This document shows positions 11,551-22,090 of a DNA stretch of 64,000 bases, piece by piece. The notes under the pieces are model-generated. The model saw only the letters and a list, made by a program, of their open reading frames with translations, was not told the origin of the DNA and ran no database searches. The translations under genes were made by a program, and so were the position numbers. The stretch's first letter is position 1. The number at the start of each line of letters is the position of its first letter. Source of the stretch: Oxytricha trifallax (Eukaryota; Ciliophora; Spirotrichea; Sporadotrichida; Oxytrichidae); NCBI GenBank assembly GCA_000711775.1, contig ARYC01019681.1, forward strand, positions 1-64,000, in the 5' to 3' direction.

Positions 11551-12487
11551 ATGTAAATCAAATTAACAACTACCACACTCTCACTCTTACTTGTCACACT
11601 CCTATCCACTGGACAGCAAGGAGTCACAGCCATGCCAAGTGTTATAATTGGTATAATATCAATTTAAATTTTAATAGGCTATATAAAATGGATATATCAA
11701 AAAGTGTATTTCTAAAAACAATATCTTAAGGCTTTATATTTCTAAAAAATGCAGAATTTTACTTTGAAAATGTAAAATTTAATAATTATATAATAAGGAG
11801 TACTACTCATTCGGGGAGAATCAACCATTAATCCAGTTACTTTAAGCTAACATTGGAATCTCATTTGCTTACTATAGAGGGCTTTTACAAAGAGAGACAC
11901 CTATATACAGAGCTGATGAGTTATTCAATATTTTATTCAATGTATACCCCCTTAATTTATAGTGACATATATATATACTTCCCAATAAATCAATATGAGT
12001 AGGTTTTTTATATAAAAAGAGTGCTACCGTAACCTCTGGGAAGTCGCAGATGGAGTCATCTCATCATTTAACTTGCTCGGATACGGTTAGGTATCTCAAT
12101 ACGTTGCCTTTGGAGTATCCGCTGCTGACCTCGGTTACAAGACCTACTCAGCCACAGTACACTGCCTTCCCTTATTCAAGGAATCACCCCCCACATTTGA
12201 TTTGCAATAAATTCATATTGAAGGGGATTAAAAACTCCTTATAAAAATTTGATCCAATCATTTTGAGTGATGCAGGATTTTACTTCATGAAAGTACTTAG
12301 AATCATCATAAAGTTATAGATTTTGATTTACTGATACTTTAAAAAAATTATTTAAAGATAAGAATTTCTACATAAAATCGTAGAAAACCTATTCTTCACC
12401 TTAGTAAACACAGACGGTGTGACATTCTACAAGGACATCACAGAGATCATTATGAATCTTGAGGATATAATCAGACGTGCTGTTTGA
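11551..12487 (+). CDS. Secreted two-cysteine family protein, member 1
   Basis: Secretory protein in about four MDSs. MDS1 (11551 to about 11640) has a signal peptide (LTTTTLSLLLVTLLSTGQQG). MDS2 (about 11795-11921) reads EYYSFGENQPLIQLLQANIG then YYRGLLQRETP. MDS3 (12019 to about 12222) reads ECYRNLWEVADGVISSFN and later VHCLPLFKESPP. MDS4 (about 12362-12487) ends IIRRAV-TGA. The MDS2/3 joint is resolved (pointer GAGT); the MDS3/4 joint is probably GAA (12220-12222 / 12362-12364); the MDS1/2 joint is unresolved. It aligns end to end with the gene at 25454-26143, sharing two Cys and the LWxxxDxxxSSFN and ESPP motifs. Function unknown. Confidence 0.8.
11918..12018 (+). other. IES with pointer GAGT
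   Basis: GAGT at 11918-11921 and 12019-12022. Removing 101 bp creates ...YRADECYRNLW, matching the paralog's QADECYKDLW. Confidence 0.8.
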
Positions 12488-13630
12488 ATGGCAAATGTTT
12501 AACTAATTGAACATTTTGACCAAATCAAATAATCAATAGTTTCATGAAATAAAATATGATTGAATTTATTAATATGAAACTATTTAGTTTACAATAGAAT
12601 TAAATTAAAAAGTATTCTTAATATTACTAAAATCATAAAAATTGTTCAGACACAAAGTACTCAGGGAAATAAATTTAAAATTAAAGTTATCAATATATGT
12701 CTATTAGTTATGGATTTTGACTAAATCTTTTTTTTAATCTGAGATGTTGCACTTAAAATTTAACTTTAACTGTAAGTTATGATTGAATATATTGAAATTT
12801 TCCCTCTCTGTTTTTATATATAAATGGTAATAATTACAAGTCATTTTAAATCTTGAATTTTTCAGGGCTATTTGTGATGTCTAAATGCGATAAAAAACAA
12901 TCTTAATCACTCGCAACTTTTTAAGTTTTAGAATTCTTTTTGTTTAATTAGTAATAAATTACTACAACCTATATTTGACCAAATGACCAAATTAATCTCA
13001 GACTTATAATCAATTACAGTCTAGTCTCATTAAGTTATTGATAACGCACTTTATAAAAACTAAATAATTACTTTTAATAATATCATCTTATCTAATCAAA
13101 TTGATTATTCTGCTCATTTCTTGGACATAATAGAGCATAAGATGATATATTATCATTAAAAAAACTAAACATTAATTAGATAATAATTATATCTATATGT
13201 ATAGTTTATTATTATTTTTGCATTTTTTAATAATATAATGCATGCAGTTTCATCGATAACTCTATTTATGCATAGACAGCAGATCATACCTCTATAAAAC
13301 ACAATCAAATATTTCACTTATAAACTATCTATATATCGACTATTGATCTTTAGTAATTAAAATTCTAACAAAATTAATATTTTAGTAAAGCATTTCACTT
13401 TCTTAATTGATTCCTCTATTTCAACTAATAATCAAGCATTAAAATAGAAAAATAATAAATGATTTATTCTATCATATCCCTAAATATTAATATATCTAAC
13501 ATTTAGGCATAAGTTTTTTAAGGAATTTTGCAGAGCTTTGCAAAGTATTGAAATTAATGAAAAAATATCACTTAAATTAATCAATAATATATCTTAAAAT
13601 CCAGCTCTAATACATTTTCTATTTCAATAA
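12488..13630. other. AT-rich spacer with an inverted repeat
   Basis: No gene seen. An imperfect inverted repeat (ATATCATCTTAT near 13080 against ATAAGATGATAT near 13138) could form a hairpin with a loop of about 45 bases. Confidence 0.4.
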
Positions 13631-13639
13631 ATGGAGAAA

Positions 13640-13870
13640 TAATACAAATTAATAGATTCTTTATTATTTAGAAGATAAATATAAAATGTTATATAAATGC
13701 TAATGTTGACTGATATACTATACTACACTAAACAAATTAATAAATATTGTTGAATAAACATTAATAATAATTGATTATTTTAGCAATAAAAATAATTAAT
13801 CTAATTTTACATTAAAATAAATCTACATAAATTAAGACGGCTGTTTTATTCACTACCTACCTTATTTATT
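13640..13870 (+). pseudogene. Truncated third copy of the secreted two-Cys family
   Basis: 13640-13870 resembles the upstream region and first codons of the gene at 25454. The stretch AAGACGGCTGTTTTATTCAC parallels the start codons of MKTAVLFTT, but the ATG is changed to ATT and homology stops after about ten codons. There a TBE-related repeat (13879 onward) begins. Probably a copy truncated by that insertion. Confidence 0.65.
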
Positions 13871-13871
13871 A

Positions 13872-14110
13872 AAAAAAGTGGTCCAATGGATCAGTTTTGT
13901 GGATTGAAATGGGAGTTGCTTGTTTATTAATATTAGAAAGCGATATGAAAAGTATGTCTTACTTTGGCACAAAGCATAAAAATAATCAATGAATTACTAA
14001 GAAGAATATAAAGTGAAAAGATGAATGTGAAAAAATTAAGATGATATCAGAGATGATAATAGTGAAAGCACTCATATTGACAGCAAGTAATAATAATAAA
14101 TCTAGCCAAC
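13872..14110 (+). repeat. Solo copy of the terminal repeat of the 15393-21598 element
   Basis: Begins AAAGTGGTCCAATGG like 21169 and contains SMSYFGTKHK, matching GMSYFGTKHEKQ (minus strand, near 15745) and SMPYFCIKPEKQ (plus strand, near 21240). Similarity fades after about 14110 and no telomeric end is present, so it is a fragment. Coding capacity is lost after a few codons. Confidence 0.65.
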
Positions 14111-14370
14111 TCGATTTGTGCTTAATGAACGAAATATAGAAACGATAATTCAGTATATTTGAGCACTATATTATTAAAACATGTTTTTTTAAGTCTAAAA
14201 TTAATGATTATTTTAATTAAAACTAATACTTTAACTTATTTACTCACGATTTATTGAGATCATAACATTCTATTCAAATTTCTAATTTCTTTTATAAATT
14301 CATTGGTTGCTTCTTTGAACATCTAAATCTACTTTTTCTAAGTCATGTTTTTCCTTGGAGATTTCAGTTT

Positions 14371-14410
14371 AAACCCCAAAACTTTTCAGTTTTTCATAAA
14401 TGATTTATTG
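14371..14410 (+). repeat. Isolated TBE terminus-like motif
   Basis: AAACCCCAAAACTTTTCAGT resembles a TBE end in reverse orientation (CCCCAAAACCTTTCAGT in copy 1). No TBE interior follows, so it is an orphan end or chance. Confidence 0.4.
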
Positions 14411-15146
14411 ATTTATTAAAGTGATTTTTCAAGCAATTTATTTTTGATAATTTGACACATATTAAATTAAAAAATAACATCAATTTATTGATTTATCAAA
14501 ATTTATCTAATATACTTGGATATTCATATTTATTTTCTTGCTTAATTTATAACTATAGCTTTTTTAAGAATCTGCCATTTTCAATAATGATTATGTTGTT
14601 TTTTATTGCTGTTATAGCAATATTCTTTATTAAGCATCATTTTAATAATTTTGAAAAGTAAACATAGCGAAGTATGTTTCACATTTAATTTTCAAACTTA
14701 ACCATTCTGGACTAGAATTAATATAGGCATGTAAAAACTAAATTAACTATTTAGCATTATGATCAAAATTGTTTTTATTTGTTAAAATTTAGATATTATA
14801 AATCTCACATATATAAATAAATATTTAGAGGTACTTTATTATAAATATGCTTTTAAAAGATTATTAGAAAGGAATTAAATTAGACTAAATTTCAAATTTA
14901 ACGTTTGAATGGCATTTAGAGAAAATAATCTATTAGTCCTTCCCCATTAAATCAACAAAACCAGTTTATTTAGCTAGAATTATATTTTCTTAGAAGAGGA
15001 CAGCTGAATTCATTAAAAATACGGAACACCGTTGCTCCGCTTTCTTAAAAAATATAAGAATAACTTTTTTGTTGTAATCAAAATTTCAGAAACTGTACAA
15101 AATAATTTTAAATATCAATATTAATTAATATTAATCACTCTTAAAA
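14411..15146. other. AT-rich spacer
   Basis: A 69-codon hydrophobic frame (14452-14661) has no ATG start, ends with TAA and has no relatives here; I do not call it a gene. Nothing else supportable. Confidence 0.45.
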
Positions 15147-18100
15147 TCAAAAACCCTATATTTATATTTATAAATTATTGAAATATAATTGGGATTTGAT
15201 CCCATCATGGGCATACTTTATGGCTTTTCTTTGCATCTTTTTAATGCAATCGACAACAGGGTTGATCACTAATTTTTCTTTTATCATAGATGTGATGGTG
15301 CTCTTGCCTGAGGACTTTTACTTGCTAGTTTTTCCTCGCTTTTTAACTTGAATCTTTTTTTTCTATTGATTCTTCTCTTCATCGTAATCATACCCCAAAA
15401 CCCCTCAGAAAGGTTTATATGTGCTTTGATTTGTAGGGTATAGCTGTGGTCTTATTGGGGTTAGTAGAGAAAACGCATGTTTTTTGTGAATTTAATGTAT
15501 ATTTATAGAATATTATGTGATTTAATTAAAACAAATTTTATCTACTTGTCCTTGATGTACCTCTTAAATCTTGCTCTCTATAGTGACTCAAGTAAGTAAT
15601 CTAATGATTGACTAAAATAGGAAGGAACTCTCACGATTATCATCTCTCCGATTTTTTCAATTACTTAGCAATCATCTTCTTGCTTTATAAGCTTCTAATT
15701 TAAACTTATTAATTATTTTTCATGCTTTGTGCCGAAGTAAGACATGCCTTCCATATCGCTATATAATATAATTGCAACACTGCTCATACATTCCACTAGA
15801 CTTAGGCATTCGTCTGTTTTTCTCTGATTGGATTGTTTTCATTGGTAAAGCAATCTCTCTTGAAACAGGATACCCATAGCTAAATTTTGGTACTGCTAAA
15901 ATGCCTGAAAATTTCTATCTTTAAGAGGTTAATAATTCTAAGAAAGAAGTTCCATTCGCACTCAATACCTCACTGCCCTTCTTGAATTGAAGTAGAGTAT
16001 TTTATCATAGAAGTATTAAACCAGAAATAGAGTCAGAGTGTTTAGTTAATTTGATTATTATGAGGAATAGAAATAACTAATAGCAGTGGAAAAATAAAAA
16101 TTCTCATGTAAAGTCTGCTTTAACTTTTGCTATCTCTCTCAATAGAGCTTGATGAGGCATATAATAAAAGAGAAACATTCTGGAAATACTAGTGTGTTTT
16201 TCAAGCATCATAAGGTAAATGCCAAATATCAGTGCACGACATCCATTAAGACATAGACTCGCTCTTATAAAGTTAAATGATTTTTGAAAAGCATTATCTT
16301 AGCTGAATCTTGATTTAGACTAAAAAAACTAAAAACTAGTATCAACTAAAAGAGAATAAAATACTCTTGAGTCATAAAGAGAATAACAGGAAACGCTCAA
16401 GAGGAAAAAAATTAGAAACAATGAATCAACTTGTAGACTATCCTATTTGAACAATGAATAAACCTGTAGATTATCCTTTTTAGTATGTGTATAAGAAAGA
16501 GCAATTTATACTTTTGAACTGTATGCAGTTGATATTAGTAATTAAATTGAAAATTATTTGCTTAAAAGTTCCTCAAAAAAGCAAAGTTCATTTTGGTTGA
16601 TGAGCATGCTTATAAGTTTTACTCTTTCAGATATCTGATTATGAATGAGAAGTATCAAAATAAATAGCTAACTAATATTTGGTTCTAAGAGAAGTATATT
16701 GGAGAGATTGCAAGAACTTGCTAAAGTTGATTGATGTTATTTTAGGCTTTATTATAATTTCACTTAGATTAAAGAAACTTGATGTGACACTAGAGGCTAT
16801 CTGTAACATAACAAATAACAAATTAGTTGAATGATACTCTATAAGAATTTATTAAGGGTGTCAAAGAGTTGCATTAAAATTGAAGTTTGATAGATTTAAC
16901 GCCTGGAGAAAAAGAATTATGCTAAACCTCTCTCCTCTAGAAGTATTTGTTTTCGGTTACAGTTGAGCATACAAAACCCCAAAATCTCTTAAGTAGTTTG
17001 ATTGAGTTTTAATTGATAAAATTAGACTATAATTCCATACTTTATTAAGGCATTTAATAGGGTTTATGTTGGGGTTTAATGCTTAAATATTAGTAATTTA
17101 AGTGAGTATAACAAGCGAGTTTTTTAATATTTCACACAAACATAAGCTAAGAGTCATGTGGCAGTTCTCTGAATTTTATCTTTTTAAGTTTCTGTTTGAT
17201 TGTTTCTATTGTTAATTAATTCTCTTTGCATGGCTTGATAATAGTTGAGTATGCAAGTTCTCTGAGACCTCCATTTCTTTAATTTTATCGAGATATTGTT
17301 TAATTCTCTGCTTAGAATCTCTCTCACCCCTGCAGCTAAAGTAATCGTTTCTTGGCATGTCGCTCTCTATTATTATTACTGCTAGAGCCCAGATATCCCA
17401 TTAAGTGTCTCCATCTCTCCATTTCTCTCTCTCTGGGAAAAATTCAGGAGTGCCGTATACATTTCATTATGCAGAGGGTTGCACTCTTTGAGCTCTGTTG
17501 AAATCAATGATATAAACTCTAAGAAATTGAAAGTTCATCATGATGTTCTCTGGCTTTAAGTCTCTATGAACATAACCTAGTTTGTGAAGCTCTTCAATCC
17601 CCTCAACTATCTGCTATACTATCTAGCTAATTTATCTCTGACATCTATTGTCAGATAAGAATTCTCTGAAAGTCATTTCAAGTAAAGAAAGCCTGAAGGC
17701 TACATGATCTTTACCAAGTAAAATACCATCAAGCTAGATGATATGCCTGCACTCATTCAACTTTGCCTTTTAAAGAGCATAATACTCATTAGCAAATTCC
17801 ATTTGGAACTTGTCATCAGCAAGGAAGTAATTGAAAGGATATGTTTTGTACGCATATTAGTCATCTGTAATGACTCTCTTCTCTACTTTTTCTTCAAGAG
17901 TGATAAAGCTTTCTAGACAAGAATCTAAGTCAATAATTTTTAATATGGGAATCTTCATTGCCTCTTTTTTAACCATGATTTTATTGATCTCAGAAACTGG
18001 AAAGTTCTTGACTGCTTTCTTCATTTTAACTTACTTCTAGACTTCAACTCTAAGAGACTCCACTGGGTTTCTTGATCTCCTCTTTTAGAGGAATCTATTC

Positions 18101-21100
18101 CCTGTAGGTTAATGAATAAAGACAAAATTTTGATTGTGATTTTTCTTTAAGTGCACTTTGAGGTCTCTTGTATGAGAATATAGCTTCTCACATAGCTCAA
18201 AGATATATTTGCCATCCTTCTTTTAATGCTTTAGATATAACCTTGGCATATCGTTGTGTATATCTCTCAAGTGTCTCTTATAAGTTGACTTGTAAGGGAA
18301 AACTTTTTGCATTCTTTGCATTAATAGTCAACTTTGGCTGGTATTTATTAATGCTCCATGGCTGGTTGTTTAACCTCCTCCTCAATTTGCACTGCTTCTA
18401 TGATGACCTCCTACTTAATTTATATTTAAATCTCAAAACTAGACAGGTCAAAGTTTTCATAATTATGCTCTTACTAAGTACAAGCGTCTCTGGTCTCTAC
18501 TTTTCTTGGTTGCTGAAATGGTAATTTTTATTGACTTGATACAAGCAATGCCGCTCTTCTCTAAAGGTCAGCTGTCATTTTAGTTTGCTGATATATTTTA
18601 TTATAATAATGATAAAATATACCTTGATAAAGTATAATAGTAGAGAAAATGACACTCTGGTAGATTCTTTGCTGAGAGGTAAGAAATATAAATAACCATA
18701 AAAGACTGTAAGTTGACATATTTTATGAGAATATTATACATTTTAGTAAATTAAAATACTCCTAATGAAGTTTTGTTTCTCTAGGAGGTCCTCCAAATCA
18801 AGTTTGAAAATAATTTAGAGGTAAAGCTTATTAAACATTTTAAATTTAATATGCTCCTAATTAAGTTTTAACCTTAAAATTTAACTCCTAATAAAGTCTG
18901 AACTTAATTTGGAGGACCTCCTAAAATAATTAAACATTATTAGGAGCAATTAATGGAGATAGATTGATAACAATGGAAATCAATCTGTGAAACTTGGAGC
19001 AAGTTTTTCGATGCTTCTCCGCATATCTTTTCAAAGTTAACCTCCAGTAGGTCCTCCCTATTTAGTAGTAAGATTTTAATAAACTTAGAATGGATATCCA
19101 TAATTTTAAATTTCATTAACATTTCTAGAAAGAGGAAGCAAGATGGAGTCTATGAATGATGCAATGAAGAGAATTTAATCTCAAGATATAATTGGAAAAT
19201 TTCGAATTAAAGAGGACCTATAAAGATATTTGGTATAGCAAGGTAAGTTCTTAACTAAGGTTAATTAATCAATTGTAGTTGGATTGTTCTTGCCGACTTA
19301 GGAGACGACTAAATCTCATTCTTAAAATCCTTACTGATTAAAGACAAAAAAGCTTTTAAATCTAATGAAATTAGGATGATAGAGATACCTAACTACCCTG
19401 AAATATCAGTGACAAATCTATATGACGATGCTATGAGTGATCCGGACGTAGCTCTCTACCTTCCATCAAAGCTACAGCTCTCTAATAAGTTGCCAGAGAG
19501 AAACTTCTTCTTTGGTGTTCTTGCAACTCTGAAACCTGAGTACTTAAATGAAGTAATTTAAGAAGCTCACAAGAAACGCTACTGCATCTCTCCTGAAGAA
19601 AAATAGAAGCAAGGTATTAAAATAAGTTGACACCTGGCTGTAGGAACTTCAAAGCATCGTTTCATCTCAAGTAAGCTTAATCTTTTAACTTAATAGAATA
19701 ATCTAGAACTGCTATATACTTTATGAAAGAGTGTAGCAAATTTAATAGAGATAGAAAGTCTCAAGTAAAGCATGAATTGAGTAAGAGACTCTTTAATGAT
19801 TTATAAAAGCCAGATGAGATGAACAATAACGTAGGAGCTGGCACTAAGAGAAGAAACATAGGCCCAAGCAAGCCTTAAGAGGAAGAAAAGAAAGAGAAGC
19901 CAAATCCCTTTAGTGGCAAATTTAATATTTGATCTTATTCATTCGTTAAAATCTAACACTTATTTATATACACAAAATCTCCCTTCTCTTGTGCACACTT
20001 TAGCATTCTCATCACTGACTCTTTTAGCAGCACTCTTAATAATATCGACTATGGTAGAGCAGCAATTTCTTGTAGCGGCTTTTCAATGACCCCCAATATA
20101 ATTTAATTCCATTGAACTAAGGGCTGTAAGGAACATTAAATACAGGTGTTATATTTAGCCTTTCATATTCCTTCCTTGAGTCTTTAGTTTTATGAACTGA
20201 CAAGTTATCAACGAATAGAATAATCTCTTAGTCAGCGTATTTATCTCTGAGTTATTGCAAGAACTTAATATATTATTCAGTCTTTATAGAACGAGGGTGA
20301 ATAACATAAGTCTCAAGGCCACTATCTACACTTATTCCTCCAAGAATAGCATGAGTTTAAACCTTAACCTTTTAGTCATAAACTTCTAAATTACTATACC
20401 TCTAGTACCAAGACCTTGATATAAATGTATTGAATGTATATACAGCTTCATCAGCGTGTATGAACTTTATATTATGCTCTTAAGACCTCTGCATTTAATC
20501 GAATATATAATTTAAATTAGTCTTATAAAATGGAACATTAAAGTCAATTACTCTCTTAATGCGATTGACTGTCTTGTAAGATATTACGTTCTTTTTATAT
20601 ATGTTAGCTGTCGATTAAGCAGACATGTGAAGCTCAGGAAATTGGCGATGAAACATCACAGCTCACTTGGCCAGAGAGAATTGAGCCCAGTATTTAAGAG
20701 TTTTATCATTAATAAGATAATCGATATGATGCTGCTAAAATTTAAAGGGTCTTTTAGGCTTAGAATTAAGATATAATCTTTTTTAATTTAATGCTAATAG
20801 ACAGTGAGACCTCACAGTTGCAAGAAATTTATGGAACAGCCTTGTTATAGACGTATAATTTAGAACAGGCTTGAGTTAATCACTATAGTCATTACAACCA
20901 TATCGCAATTTAAACAATAAATTTCTATACTCACTGTCATAAACAGACCCCAAACCTCGCATATACTCACTTAAATTACTAATATTAAAACATTAAACCC
21001 CTGCATAAATCCTATTAAAATCTTAATAAACTATGCACAAATAGTCTACTTTTATCAATCAAAAACTCAATCAAACTACTGAAATGGTTTTGGGATTTTA

Positions 21101-21892
21101 ATTATTATATGAATTTATAACGAAATCTAAGGTTCATGTTTCCCAAGGATAATTTCCAATTAGTTAAAAGTGGTCCAATGGTTCAGTTTAGTGGGATCGA
21201 TATGCAGTTGCTGCAATAAAATTATTGAGTTATATAAAAAGCATGCCTTACTTTTGCATTAAGCCTGAAAAATAGTTAAATAGTTTGACAGAAGCATTTT
21301 AAGCAAGAATATATCCAAGAAATTAAAGTATAGTTAATATAATAATCGAAAAGAGCCACTTACTATCCTCGGCAATCAAAAGAAGTACTTCTTTAGACAA
21401 TTGAGAGATCAAGATTCAAAAGATAAAACAAAGATAATGAGATAAAATCTTTTTTGAATTAAGACACCTAATATTCATTGGATATAGTTGAAATCCATAC
21501 ATAAATCCCGCGTTTTCTCTGCTAATCTTAATAAGACCCCCAACTATACCTAAAAATAAAATCATTTAATACATATTTAATGATTTTTGTGGTTTTGAAT
21601 ATTCGTCGTCGTCATCACTCTTCTTCTTAGCTTTTTTGTTCGATTTTTGTGTTTTTATACTTTGGAGATCTCTGCTGTGATTTTGAAGTATGGCATCTCC
21701 ATCTCCTTCAACTCTCTGAATAGTAATTTCGAAATTACAATTTTATATATTTATAATATGAATTTTTTTATGAGTACCCTCTTGTTGCTTTTCCTTCTTG
21801 ATTTTCTTGGAAGCACTCTTTTTAGCGGATTTCTTGGTTTCTCCGATATTTTCCAGTTCGTCGGTTATGTTAGCCTCAATTTTAGGTCTCAT
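15147..21892 (-). CDS. Lysine-rich protein gene split by a 6.2-kb nested transposon
   Basis: MDS1 (21599-21892, minus) reads MRPKIEANITDELENIGETK, then Lys/Ser-rich KSAKKSASKKIKKEK, and ends SDDDDEY. MDS2 (15147-15392) continues DYDEEKNQQKKKIQVKKRGK and ends before TGA 15147-15149. The joint is exact: ATA (TAT on the coding strand) lies at 21599-21601 and 15390-15392, and removing the element between them rebuilds the Tyr codon and keeps frame. The product is about 170 residues, very basic with an acidic patch, suggesting a nuclear nucleic-acid-binding protein (inference). The interruption makes it non-functional in germline DNA and dependent on precise excision. Confidence 0.85.
15490..15846 (-). 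CDS. Unrecognised ORF in the left inverted repeat
   Basis: Open in the ciliate code for about 115 codons: TDECLSLVECMSSVAIILYS, then GMSYFGTKHEKQLISLN, then IEKIGEMIIVRVPSYFSQSL. TAA/TAG occur at plausible Gln positions and codon use is gene-like. A degraded counterpart lies in the right repeat on the plus strand (about 21220-21420). No family recognised. Confidence 0.5.
16085..16730 (+). CDS. Unrecognised central ORFs of the outer element
   Basis: Two plus-strand frames look coding: 16085-16310 (SLSIELDEAYNKRETFWKYQ) and about 16560-16730 (KAKFILVDEHAYKFYSFRYL, then NIWFQEKYIGEIA). Neither matches the TBE transposase, 22-kDa or kinase ORFs. They may be remains of a different transposition gene. 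Boundaries and any joining are uncertain. Confidence 0.4.
17155..18560 (-). pseudogene. TBE zinc-finger/kinase (57-kDa type) ORF, copy 2
   Basis: Minus strand. N-terminal C2H2-like fingers (CKECKKF...YKSTYKRHLRDIH and ELCEKLYSHTRDLKVHLKKN, about 18180-18340) are followed by a protein-kinase-like domain with catalytic loop GYVHRDLKPENIM (about 17530-17580) and a DIWALAV-like helix (near 17390). Role in transposition unknown; acts presumably in the germline nucleus. Frame appears broken in several places. The 118-codon plus-strand frame over 18168-18524 is its antisense shadow. Confidence 0.7.
18770..18960. promoter_or_regulatory. Repeated CTCCTAA / TTAGGAGC motifs between divergent TBE ORFs
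   Basis: The spacer between the divergent kinase and 22-kDa ORFs carries several copies of GCTCCTAATTAA, CTCCTAATAAA, GGAGGACCTCC and TTAGGAGCAA. Copy 1 keeps the same set at 1-130 and copy 4 has an expanded version at 62430-62600. Likely a shared bidirectional promoter or transposase/regulator binding region (inference). Confidence 0.5.
19143..19932 (+). pseudogene. TBE 22-kDa ORF, copy 2
   Basis: MESMNDAMKRIQSQDIIGKF to TGA 19930-19932. Same conserved core as copy 1 (19376-19561) and the same early single-base frame break near 19310, plus a further frame change near 19630. Function unknown. Confidence 0.75.
19935..20960 (-). pseudogene. TBE DDE transposase, copy 2
   Basis: Minus strand. 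Glu-box context VPYSPQFNGIELYWG near 20110, Asp-box LFVDNLS near 20210, and upstream GGISVDSGLETYVIHP-like sequence near 20330. Convergent with the 22-kDa ORF. Several small frame breaks suggest it is not fully intact. Confidence 0.75.
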
Positions 21893-22090
21893 TTTCAGAT
21901 TATTTATTTTAAAACTATAATAAAATGTTTTTTGATATTACTCAAATAGATCTAAATTAAGAAATTAAGGATTTATTAATTAAATAAAAAAATTAATAAA
22001 GTTAAGATTTATATAGAATTATTCAAGAAAAAGAGAGAGATAAATTAGTAATGATTACTGAGCTAATTTTATGATTATAAATGAATAAAT

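Larger units (their letters stand above)
16972..21099. mobile_element. TBE copy 2, complete length (nested)
   Basis: About 4.13 kb, the usual TBE size. Left end CAAAACCCCAAAATC at 16972; right end GGTTTTGGGATTTT at 21086-21099. The outer ~55 bp form a good inverted repeat (TCAATCAAACTACT near 21068 against AGTAGTTTGATTGA near 16992). Gene order is kinase/zinc finger (minus), 22-kDa ORF (plus), transposase (minus), as in copy 1. Inserted inside the outer element, so it is younger than that insertion. Confidence 0.9.
15393..21598. mobile_element. Telomere-ended element with non-TBE content, host of TBE copy 2
   Basis: Left end CCCCAAAACCCC at 15393; right end degenerate telomeric TTTTGTGGTTTTG near 21585-21597; flanked by ATA target duplications. 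The first ~45 bp resemble the left end of TBE copy 4 (GGTTTATATGTGCTTTGAT). The ends are long inverted repeats of about 430 bp: the YF motif and the telomeric tip are about 352 bp apart at both ends. Without the nested TBE (16972-21099) the element is about 2.1 kb and shows none of the three TBE genes. It holds an ORF in each inverted repeat and two unrecognised central ORFs. Confidence 0.8.

Noticed and set aside
14452-14661. 69-codon hydrophobic frame as a gene
   Set aside because: No ATG start, no relatives in the window, TAA rather than TGA at the end, composition of plain AT-rich DNA.
18168-18524. 118-codon plus-strand ORF
   Set aside because: Antisense of the TBE zinc-finger/kinase gene.
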